This document shows, in pieces, positions 1 through 6,018 of a DNA stretch of 6,812 bases. Every line of letters begins with the position of its first letter. The stretch's first letter is position 1. The stretch is from FEN-727 sp036508635 (GTDB lineage: Bacteria > Actinomycetota > Geothermincolia > Fen-727 > Anoxymicrobiaceae). The stretch is from positions 1-6,812 of the forward strand of contig DATCGY010000214.1 of NCBI GenBank assembly GCA_036508635.1, read 5' to 3'. The notes beneath the pieces were generated by a model that ran no database searches, had not been told where the DNA came from, and saw only the letters and a program-made list of their open reading frames with translations. Made by a program: the position numbers and the translations under genes.

Positions 1-960
1 GGGCAGGGTACCCAGGCCGACAGCTACGGTGTGGTTGAAGCCCTGATCTGGGATGATACTGCAAATCAAAACGGGATCGCCGACGAGAGTCCGCTTACCT
101 ACGTCGACGGCGTGACCGCAAATCTCTACAAGATCGAGGACGACGGTACCAGGACGTTCATAAGCTCAAAGGTTTCCGGCCCCGGCGCATACGGGATGTT
201 CGGCGTCTACCAGGCGCCTCCGGCGGGCTACGCCCACGGGTGGGTCGGCTGGAACCAGCTCCCTCTTCACAACGGGGATAAGGCTTACGTCGATTACATG
301 ATCGAGATAGTTGCTCCTTCGGGCTACTTCATAACGGGTGGGCCTTCGGGCAACGTGAGGATCGGCCGCGTATGGGCGAACCAGGATGGACATTTCTGGT
401 GCTTCTGGAGGTACTTCTATACTGACGCTTCGGACCCCGCGAACAGGGCTTTCTCTATCGCTCGATACTCGTCGATAACCGGACACAAGTACAACGACAA
501 GAACCGCAACGGGAAGCTCGACGCTGGAGAGCAAGGGCTCAAAGGTGTTACAATAACTCTTACGGGAACTCTTACGGGAAAAGAGGCGGCAAGCGGGGCA
601 ATGGTTACCAGGACAACTGTAACGGCGGACGACGGCAGTTACTCTTTCGCCAATCTTAATTATGGGACGTACAGCGTTTCGGAAGTAGTGCCCAGCGGTT
701 GGGAAGCTACTGCGCCTATCACGGTTGATGGAGACCTCCCGATGGGACAGCAGGCAACCGGGCTGGACTTCTTCAACGCACAGAAACAGCAGAAGTGTTG
801 TTTCTTCAACTGGTCGAATTGCCTGTACAATCACCACATATGGTGGACACACCTCGGTTGCCACACGGGGGGCAACTCCGGATGCAATACCGGGTGCAAA
901 ACCGGATGCAACACCGGAACCGGGTGGAACTCCGGGTGGAAGACAGGCTCTTGTAGGTAG
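1..960 (+). CDS. Cell-surface protein with Trp-rich domain, SdrD/Cna-B-like repeat and Cys-rich tail (5' partial)
   Basis: The frame is open from base 1, so the true start and any signal peptide lie upstream; the GTG at 31 falls inside a domain and is not a credible start. Of the 319 residues visible, about 9-145 form a Trp/Tyr-rich domain that begins with a Ca-loop-like stretch (DDTANQNGIAD, 18-28). Its markers GWVGW (80-84), NGD (91-93), VDY (97-99) and Cys134 recur in the downstream gene. Residues about 158-262 are an SdrD/Cna-B-like repeat: Ca-type loop DKNRNGKLD (166-174), GVTITLTG, DDGSYSF, SEVVP and a closing DFFNA (256-260). Residues 266-319 are a tail with 8 Cys, 4 His and 5 Trp, and end in short G[CW][NK][TS] repeats. 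There is no LPXTG motif, hydrophobic anchor or charged tail, so anchoring by the nearby sortase is not indicated. The role is inferred to be surface structure or adhesion; ligand and mode of attachment are unknown. Confidence 0.85.
   Translation, partial: GQGTQADSYGVVEALIWDDTANQNGIADESPLTYVDGVTANLYKIEDDGTRTFISSKVSGPGAYGMFGVYQAPPAGYAHGWVGWNQLPLHNGDKAYVDYMIEIVAPSGYFITGGPSGNVRIGRVWANQDGHFWCFWRYFYTDASDPANRAFSIARYSSITGHKYNDKNRNGKLDAGEQGLKGVTITLTGTLTGKEAASGAMVTRTTVTADDGSYSFANLNYGTYSVSEVVPSGWEATAPITVDGDLPMGQQATGLDFFNAQKQQKCCFFNWSNCLYNHHIWWTHLGCHTGGNSGCNTGCKTGCNTGTGWNSGWKTGSCR
868..948 (+). repeat. 12-bp tandem repeat coding for the G[CW][NK][TS] tail
   Basis: In-frame 12-bp units start at 868, 880, 892 and 904 and encode GGNS, GCNT, GCKT and GCNT. 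After a 6-bp GT insert, two more units (922-933 and 934-945) encode GWNS and GWKT. The units differ at only a few bases, which suggests expansion by slippage or unequal exchange. They make up most of the protein's Cys/Trp-rich C-terminus. Confidence 0.8.
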
Positions 961-963
961 GTT

Positions 964-1081
964 TGATCGGGGCTTCGGCCTCGATGGAGGGATGCGAAGA
1001 CCCGCGTGCTGTATGTGGTCACCTGGCACGCGGCGAGCGAGTGGTGAAACCGGCCCGATCGCTCGATGATCGGGCCCTTTT
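964..1081 (+). ncRNA. Candidate structured leader (attenuator-like) upstream of the LPYTG protein gene
   Basis: Three helices can be drawn by eye. Hairpin 1 pairs 966-973 with 978-985 around a UUCG loop (one G-U pair). Hairpin 2 pairs CCGCGTGC (1002-1009) perfectly with GCACGCGG (1026-1033). Hairpin 3 is the terminator at 1052-1076. GATCGGG at 965-971 is identical to the 3' arm of the terminator (1068-1074) and can pair with the same CCCGATC (1054-1060). A long-range helix of 7 bp plus a U-G pair would therefore exclude both hairpin 1 and the terminator. That arrangement is typical of riboswitches and other attenuators. I could not match the internal sequence to a known riboswitch class: the c-di-GMP, cobalamin, SAM and c-di-AMP consensus elements are not present. 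It may instead be simply a spacer plus the terminator of the upstream gene. Confidence 0.4.
1052..1081 (+). terminator. Intrinsic terminator between the two surface-protein genes
   Basis: A perfect 9-bp stem, GGCCCGATC (1052-1060) with GATCGGGCC (1068-1076), encloses a 7-nt loop and is followed by C and TTTT (1078-1081). It either ends transcription of the upstream gene or attenuates entry into the next one, whose ribosome binding site begins only four bases past the T run. Confidence 0.8.
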
Positions 1082-1084
1082 ATT

Positions 1085-1089
1085 GGAGG
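1085..1089 (+). promoter_or_regulatory. Ribosome binding site that fixes the start at 1096
   Basis: GGAGG lies six bases before the ATG at 1096, which opens a typical signal peptide. The in-frame ATG at 1066 lies within the terminator loop and stem and would add ten residues (MIGPFYWRSK) in front of the signal peptide, so 1096 is the better start. Confidence 0.85.
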
Positions 1090-1095
1090 TCGAAA

Positions 1096-3342
1096 ATGAG
1101 AAGGGCGATTAAGTTTCAGATCTTTGCTCTGCTGGCGCTCCTGGTTCTTATCGTGACCGTATCCACCGGCGTTATCGCATCGGGGAGCGGCTCCGGCACG
1201 ACTACATCAGAGGGGCAGGCGCAGGTCTCACAGCCCGCGGAGGTCGCCCCCTCCTCGCAACCGGCGAGCCAGACCGACGAGACCGTGCAGCCACCGGCCG
1301 CGAGCGATCCCACGCCCGAAGTGGCTCCTTCGACCCAGCCGGCCGTGGATCCAACTTCAGCGGAGACACCGGCAACGGATTCCGGAACCAAGCCGACCGA
1401 CACTCCGGCTGCGACGCCGCCGGCTCCCGCCAGTTCCAAGGCGAAGAAAGGCAGCGTCAAGTCAGCCGCCAAGTCGACACAGGCTGCTCCGGTAACCGCC
1501 CCGGCACAAGCCGACAAGCCGAAGGACGTCGAGGGTCCCGCATACGGTTGTGTCGAGGGATTGGTCAGGGACGGCGGCGGCAACCCCGTCGACGGCATTA
1601 CGTTCAACCTCTACCGCCTTGATGACGGCGGAGGCAAGACCCTTCTCGGCACGATGGCTTCGGGGTCAGGCGCATACGGCCCGCTCTGGATGGTCTGGTC
1701 GATGGCGCCCTATCCCGCCGGCTGGGTAGGCTGGAAGGCCCTTCCCACAGTCAATGGAGACAACTATTTCGTAGATTACGAGCTCGAGATGGTACCGTCC
1801 GCAGGCTACTACGCGACGAGTGCAACATCGCAGAGCGGCCGCATATGGTCCCCCAGCAATCCGAACGAGCCTCATCCGTTCTGCTGGTGGAGGCAGTTCG
1901 AGTACACGGTCGCACGCAAGGCGAAGCTCGACGGATACAAGTTCAAGGACATGAACGAGAACGGCAAGATGGACGAGGGCGAGCCCGGCATCGCCGGTGT
2001 CAAGATAGTGCTCGACTCGGACGCGGATTCCGCCCTGACCAACCAGGACGGCTACTTCAGCTTCGACGTAGAGCCGGGAAACCACACCGTTGCGGTCGAC
2101 GAGTCCACCGCGCTGGGTTACTATCCGACCACGCCGACGTCGATCCAGGTCGAGGTACCTTGCGAAGGCCAGACGACCGTCTACTTCGGGAACGCGCCGT
2201 TTGGGTCGATCTCCGGCCACAAGTGGCTCGATCCGGACAAGGACGGCAAGCTCGACGGCGACGAGACGCCGGTGAAGGGCGTCACGATCAAGCTCACTGG
2301 CAAGACGAGCCTCGGGGACGAAACCGTCAATCTCGAGACCACGACAGGCGAAGACGGCAGCTACTCGTTCAGCGGGCTGAAGGCCGGCAGCTACACCGTT
2401 TCAGAGGTCGTGCCGGCTGATATGGAAGCAGTCTCTCCCACGAGCCTGGACGTCTCGCTGAAGCCGGGCGACAACGCCAAGGACCTCGATTTCTTCAACG
2501 CGAACACCAAGGCGATAATCAAAGGCTACAAGTTCCTCGACCTCAACGAGAACGGCCAGATGGATGCGGGTGAGGTCGGGATAGCCAAGGTCACCATAAC
2601 GCTCGATACGGACAAGGCGTCGGCGATCACGAACGCTGACGGCTTCTTCAGCTTCGAGGTGGAAGCCGGCACTCACGTCGTTGCGGTCGACGAATCGAGC
2701 ATAACGGGCTACTATCCGACCACCGTCACCTCGCTCGATGTCGAGGTGGCCGCCGGCGGCGAAAAGACCGTCTATTTCGGCAACGCCTCCGAGGGCTCGA
2801 TCAGCGGGCATAAGTGGGAGGACCCCAACAGGAACGGCGTGCATGACTCTGGCGAGCTCCCCGTTGCCGGGGTAACGATAAACCTGACGGGAACGACGAA
2901 CGTGGGTGACGAGAGCGTCAGCAAGTCGACGGTGACCGGGACCGACGGGAGTTACTCGTTCACGGGGCTCAAGGCGGGTTCTTACACCGTATCCGAGGTC
3001 GTGCCGGTCGACATGGAGGCTACGGCTCCCGATAGTATCGATGTTACGCTTGATGTCGGAAAGGACGTCACCGACATCGACTTCTTCAATGCCACGACGG
3101 CTACGCCGAATCCCCCGGTGCCTCCGACACAGCCAACGACACCTGCCGCGACAACACAGGCGACGAGCAGCACTACGGGCACAACGCTCCCGTACACCGG
3201 TATGAACCAGGCACCGTTCTCCATCTTCTCGGCGGTCGCAGTCGGGCTCGGGCTGCTGCTCCTTGCAGTCGGCATGGAGAAGAGGCGCCGCGAGCGCATG
3301 CAGCTGGCGCGCAGCGAAGAGTCGATACCGCAGGTGAAATAG
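1096..3342 (+). CDS. LPYTG wall-anchored surface protein with tandem SdrD/Cna-B-like domains
   Basis: A 748-residue protein. Residues 1-28 are a signal peptide (MRRAIKF, then a Leu/Val-rich core, likely cut after VIA). Residues 30-147 are a low-complexity Pro/Ala/Thr/Ser spacer. About 150-272 is a Trp-rich domain shared with the upstream gene (GWVGW 209-213, NGD 220-222, VDY 226-228, Cys263). Four beta-sandwich repeats follow at about 279-370, 371-473, 474-567 and 568-669. Each has a Ca-type loop, for example DMNENGKMD (285-293) or DPDKDGKLD (379-387), and closes with FGNA or FFNA. After a Pro/Thr stalk come LPYTG (698-702), a hydrophobic segment (about 706-727) and the basic tail KRRRER (729-734), the standard sortase signal. 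It is inferred to be an extended adhesin or scaffold fixed to the cell wall by the sortase encoded just downstream. The ligand is unknown. Confidence 0.93.
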   Translation: MRRAIKFQIFALLALLVLIVTVSTGVIASGSGSGTTTSEGQAQVSQPAEVAPSSQPASQTDETVQPPAASDPTPEVAPSTQPAVDPTSAETPATDSGTKPTDTPAATPPAPASSKAKKGSVKSAAKSTQAAPVTAPAQADKPKDVEGPAYGCVEGLVRDGGGNPVDGITFNLYRLDDGGGKTLLGTMASGSGAYGPLWMVWSMAPYPAGWVGWKALPTVNGDNYFVDYELEMVPSAGYYATSATSQSGRIWSPSNPNEPHPFCWWRQFEYTVARKAKLDGYKFKDMNENGKMDEGEPGIAGVKIVLDSDADSALTNQDGYFSFDVEPGNHTVAVDESTALGYYPTTPTSIQVEVPCEGQTTVYFGNAPFGSISGHKWLDPDKDGKLDGDETPVKGVTIKLTGKTSLGDETVNLETTTGEDGSYSFSGLKAGSYTVSEVVPADMEAVSPTSLDVSLKPGDNAKDLDFFNANTKAIIKGYKFLDLNENGQMDAGEVGIAKVTITLDTDKASAITNADGFFSFEVEAGTHVVAVDESSITGYYPTTVTSLDVEVAAGGEKTVYFGNASEGSISGHKWEDPNRNGVHDSGELPVAGVTINLTGTTNVGDESVSKSTVTGTDGSYSFTGLKAGSYTVSEVVPVDMEATAPDSIDVTLDVGKDVTDIDFFNATTATPNPPVPPTQPTTPAATTQATSSTTGTTLPYTGMNQAPFSIFSAVAVGLGLLLLAVGMEKRRRERMQLARSEESIPQVK
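1930..3111 (+). repeat. Tandem duplication of a 591-bp, two-domain coding module
   Basis: The type 1 plus type 2 domain pair at residues 279-475 is followed directly by a second pair at 476-672. Landmarks keep an exact offset of 197 residues: GYK 280/477, SISGHKW 371/568, Glu of SEVVP 437/634 and DFFNA 465/662. There is therefore no net length change between copies. The DNA has diverged at many positions, so the duplication is not recent. Confidence 0.85.
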
Positions 3343-3403
3343 CGGTAAAGAAACATCAGCCCGGTCCGGTCGCTGGACCGAACGGGTTGAATAAATAAGG
3401 CGG

Positions 3404-3437
3404 GTCCCCCGTGTACTTTTCCCGGGGGACTTCGTTT
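3404..3437 (+). terminator. Intrinsic terminator after the LPYTG protein gene
   Basis: An 8-bp perfect stem, GTCCCCCG (3404-3411) with CGGGGGAC (3423-3430), has an 11-nt loop and is followed by the T-rich TTCGTTTT. A second hairpin just upstream (CGGTCC 3362-3367 with GGACCG 3375-3380) has no T run. Its GGACC could also pair with GGTCC at 3403-3407, a possible but weak competitor of the terminator. Confidence 0.8.
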
Positions 3438-3461
3438 TAGAGATTGACGCGGTCTTGACCC

Positions 3462-3469
3462 GAGGAAGG
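3462..3469 (+). promoter_or_regulatory. Ribosome binding site supporting the TTG start at 3475
   Basis: GAGGAAGG sits five bases before TTG at 3475, a strong site at normal spacing. The in-frame ATG at 3520 has only a weaker GGTGAAG upstream, so TTG is preferred. Using the ATG would shorten the cytoplasmic N-terminus by 15 residues without affecting the membrane segment. Confidence 0.65.
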
Positions 3470-3474
3470 CTCGA

Positions 3475-4164
3475 TTGACCGAAGAAGCAAACAGCAAGGT
3501 AACCCACGGTGAAGAAAGCATGCCGGCAGAGCGTGCTGCGCGGACGCCGCGGGTGGGCCGTATCCTGATGATTGCCGGCGCCGTCCTTTTGATCGTCGGC
3601 GTTCTCGTGCTTGCGGGCGTGGCCATCTACGTTCGCTACACGAACAACTTCACGCGCAACGCTCAGAAGCAACTGGATGCCCAGTGGCAGTCCAAGCCCC
3701 TCCCTGTGACCAGGATCGAGAACGTCAAGGTCGCGGCCGGCGCCCCTGTGGCGCAGATATCGATACCACGCATCGGCCTGCGGGCGATCGTGGTGGAGCT
3801 GGCCAACATGGACGACCGCACGAACCTGAACCGCGGCCCCGGTCATATACCCGGCACGGCCTATCCAGGCATGCCAGGGAACGTGGCGATAGCCGGGCAC
3901 CGCACGACCTATGGCGCCCCGTTCGGAAGGATCGACGAGCTCAAGCCCGGCGACAAGGTGATACTACAGACCGCGGAGGGTAAGTTCGTATACACGGTCG
4001 ACTCGCAGAAGATCGTCGACCCCCATGACCTGAGCGTTATCGAACAGGGCGGGGAGAACAGGGTTACCTTGATGGCGTGCCACCCGAAGTTCACCGCGAA
4101 CAGCCGCATAATCGTCACAGGGAGATTAACCGGGGAAGCTGCGTCCGGCTCACAGGTCAAGTAG
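3475..4164 (+). CDS. Class E-type sortase (membrane transpeptidase)
   Basis: A 229-residue cysteine transpeptidase that should cut a C-terminal sorting motif between Thr and Gly and transfer the protein to a cell-wall precursor on the outer membrane face. A short polar N-terminus precedes one membrane segment (about 29-52), then the catalytic domain. The triad is visible as His142 in GHRTTYGAPF, Cys202 in TLMACHPKF and Arg211 in NSRIIV. The HRTTYGAPF and CHPKF contexts are those of class E rather than class A, B or C. The usual TLTTC around the nucleophile is TLMAC here. The gene lies 132 bp downstream of an LPYTG protein, its obvious candidate substrate, although characterised class E enzymes are known for LAXTG signals. 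An intrinsic terminator ends 37 bases before the start and I see no good promoter after it, so read-through or an unusual promoter is likely. Confidence 0.93.
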   Translation: MTEEANSKVTHGEESMPAERAARTPRVGRILMIAGAVLLIVGVLVLAGVAIYVRYTNNFTRNAQKQLDAQWQSKPLPVTRIENVKVAAGAPVAQISIPRIGLRAIVVELANMDDRTNLNRGPGHIPGTAYPGMPGNVAIAGHRTTYGAPFGRIDELKPGDKVILQTAEGKFVYTVDSQKIVDPHDLSVIEQGGENRVTLMACHPKFTANSRIIVTGRLTGEAASGSQVK

Positions 4165-4374
4165 CGGTAGCCTTCCGGCCTTCTCTCTTCCGAACTTTTC
4201 TCAAGTATTTCAGGACGCCGTTCAATCAGTCGCCCCCCGGGGAAGGCTGCACCAACGACGGCTTCGAGACCCGGGTGCTCGTCCAGAATCCCAGTTCCAA
4301 ACCGAGGTTACCCGGTTGACGGCATAGTTCATGATCGAGCGTTGCTACCTCTTGATGCGGTGCGGTCCGGTGGC
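4165..4374. other. Convergent intergenic region between the sortase gene and glpD
   Basis: I see no gene here. It contains an 8-bp perfect inverted repeat, AGCCTTCC (4169-4176) and GGAAGGCT (4241-4248), separated by 64 bases, and a CCCCGGGG palindrome (4235-4242). A small imperfect hairpin lies near 4300-4317. None is followed by a T run on either strand, so no intrinsic terminator can be assigned to either converging gene. Confidence 0.5.
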
Positions 4375-6018
4375 TTATTCGAGGTATCGCCTGGAAAGCG
4401 CCACGGTCTCGCGGTACGCGTCCAACTGGCGGGCTTTTTCGTTGTCGTCCCAGCCTCTCGCCTCGGCCATCAGGTCCGCCACGATGGGCGCGACTGTGAG
4501 ACCCTGGTCGGGAGCCGTGTAGTAGATCTCGGTCCTGCGCACCAGGAAGTCGTCAATGGTGTAAGCCATCTCGCTCTCGGCCGCGAAGCGGACTTGCGCC
4601 TTTATGTGTGGCACCTCCGGCGAGAGGCGGTCGGCGAGCGAGGCGTCTTTGTCGATCATGGCAAGGACCTGAAGGGCGTCGGTGCCCTGCTTGAAGAGTC
4701 CCTTGAGTATATCGTCGTCGAAGCTAAGCTTCGTGGAGAGCGCGCGCACCCGCGCGACCGTATCCGGGGCAGGTGTGCCGAGGATGGGGTTGTTCATCGT
4801 GCGGCAACCCGTGACAGCCCGCACGCCGTGCTCCTTGAGGAGCTTGCGCGCGGCCATGTCGACCATCTCCTCGGCCATGGAGCGCGCGGTCGTGAGTTTG
4901 CCTCCGGCGATGGTCAGGAGGCCGGAGTGCCCCTCGTAGATGCGATGCTCGCGCGAGACGGCACTTGCCGCAACGTCTTCTCCACCCTCCTGCATAACGA
5001 GCGGCCTCAGGCCGGAGTAGGTGCTGACGATGTCACCTTTATCGAGGTTAGCGCGCGGCAGAGCGCAGTTTGCGGCTTCGAGTATGTATTCGACCTCTTC
5101 TTTGGTCGCAAACGGCCTGTCGAGGTCTTCGTGGTAGTAGATGTCGGTGGTGCCTAAAAGCGCGAAATGCCCGCGCGGTATCAGAAACATCATCCTGTCG
5201 TCGGACGGGCTGACCACGGGCATGGCGTTCTCGGTCTTTGCCCTGCCACGGGGGACCATTATGTGTGAGCCTTTTGTCAGGTGGAGCTTCTCGGGGGCGC
5301 CCGGCTCGTCGAGCTCGCAGACCCTGTCCCCCCAGGCTCCAGCCGCGTTGATCACCAGCCGGGCCTCGACATCGAACTCGTCGCCGCTGAGCATGTCCCG
5401 CACCCTGGCGCCGTCGATTTTGTCGCCTTTCTTGAGCAGGTTGACCACTTCGATGTAGTTGGCGCAATCGGCACCGGCCTCGAGAGCCGTGAGGGCGAAC
5501 GCCAGGGTTAGCCTGGCGTCATCAGTCGAGCAGTCGAAGAAGATCCCCATCGCCTTGAGCCGGTCGCCGTTCAGACCTCCCTCGATCTCGAGGGCCTTAT
5601 CCCGCAGGTACATGCGGTGGTTCTTGACGTTCCTGAAAAGCGCCAGCATATCGTAGAGGACTAGCCCGGACTCGATCATGAATATGCCGTTCTTGTCACC
5701 TTTGTATATGGGGAAAGTGAACGCCTGGGGGTATACGAGGTGGGGCGCGTTCAGGAGCAACTGCCGCCGCTCCCGGCACGCTTCGAAGACCAGCTTGAAG
5801 TCGAACATCTCGAGGTAGCGGATGCCCCCGTGTATCATCTTTGACGAACGGCTGCTGGTGCCGAAAGCCCAGTCGTTCTTTTCAATGCAGGCCGTGGAGA
5901 AGCCGCGCAGCGCCGCGTCTCGCGCGATGCACGCGCCTGTGACGCCTCCCCCGATCACGAGGATGTCGTAGGGCTTGCTCTTTATCTTGTTTATGTTCTC
6001 GGACCTGGATCTGCTCAT
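4375..6018 (-). CDS. glpD: Glycerol-3-phosphate dehydrogenase, FAD-dependent (aerobic type)
   Basis: A 547-residue protein, of normal length for the family. It oxidises sn-glycerol 3-phosphate to dihydroxyacetone phosphate and passes electrons via FAD to membrane quinones. Residues 18-40 hold the Rossmann FAD motif VIGGGVTGACIARDAALRG. SSRSSKMIHGGIRYLE (55-70) is the family signature. NAAGAWGDRV (224-233), Arg338 in SGLRPL and Lys374 in GGKLTTAR match the FAD/substrate-site segments of GlpD. Residues from about 400 form the C-terminal helical domain. The ATG at 6018 is supported by GGGAGGAA (complement of 6026-6033) seven bases upstream. No glpF or glpK is adjacent; the gene runs convergently to the sortase gene and head-to-head with the sigma factor gene, so it appears to be transcribed alone. 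Catabolism of glycerol or lipid-derived glycerol phosphate is the likely role. The Cys-rich iron-sulfur-type C-terminus of anaerobic GlpA is not evident. Confidence 0.95.
   Translation of the reverse strand: MSRSRSENINKIKSKPYDILVIGGGVTGACIARDAALRGFSTACIEKNDWAFGTSSRSSKMIHGGIRYLEMFDFKLVFEACRERRQLLLNAPHLVYPQAFTFPIYKGDKNGIFMIESGLVLYDMLALFRNVKNHRMYLRDKALEIEGGLNGDRLKAMGIFFDCSTDDARLTLAFALTALEAGADCANYIEVVNLLKKGDKIDGARVRDMLSGDEFDVEARLVINAAGAWGDRVCELDEPGAPEKLHLTKGSHIMVPRGRAKTENAMPVVSPSDDRMMFLIPRGHFALLGTTDIYYHEDLDRPFATKEEVEYILEAANCALPRANLDKGDIVSTYSGLRPLVMQEGGEDVAASAVSREHRIYEGHSGLLTIAGGKLTTARSMAEEMVDMAARKLLKEHGVRAVTGCRTMNNPILGTPAPDTVARVRALSTKLSFDDDILKGLFKQGTDALQVLAMIDKDASLADRLSPEVPHIKAQVRFAAESEMAYTIDDFLVRRTEIYYTAPDQGLTVAPIVADLMAEARGWDDNEKARQLDAYRETVALSRRYLE

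Noticed and set aside
868..948. CRISPR-like array
   Set aside because: The 12-bp units are contiguous, in frame and coding, with no spacers.
166..1029. A 287-codon open frame on the - strand
   Set aside because: It is opposite the surface protein gene and runs through the structured intergenic region; no domain or ribosome binding site is visible.
961..1050. Known riboswitch (c-di-GMP type I) suggested by GGGATGCGAAGACC at 989-1002
   Set aside because: Only this short stretch resembles the GGGACGCAAAGCC segment. The upstream GGCAAACC element and the downstream tetraloop receptor and closing segments are missing.
725..1069. A + frame overlapping the 3' end of the first surface gene, considered as a frameshifted continuation
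   Set aside because: Its translation after 960 contains no LPXTG, hydrophobic segment or repeat domain, so there is no sign that the first gene was broken by a frameshift.
2401..3900. A 499-codon open frame on the - strand across the surface protein and sortase genes
   Set aside because: It lies wholly opposite two well-supported genes, is rich in Arg with no recognisable domain, and spans an intergenic terminator. It is a by-product of GC-rich codon use on the other strand.
4169..4248. Inverted repeat AGCCTTCC/GGAAGGCT as mobile-element ends or a terminator
   Set aside because: The arms are only 8 bp, the 64-bp interior encodes nothing, there is no target duplication, and no T run follows.
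4342..5157. A 271-codon open frame on the + strand
   Set aside because: It is antisense to the conserved part of glpD, and its translation resembles no family.
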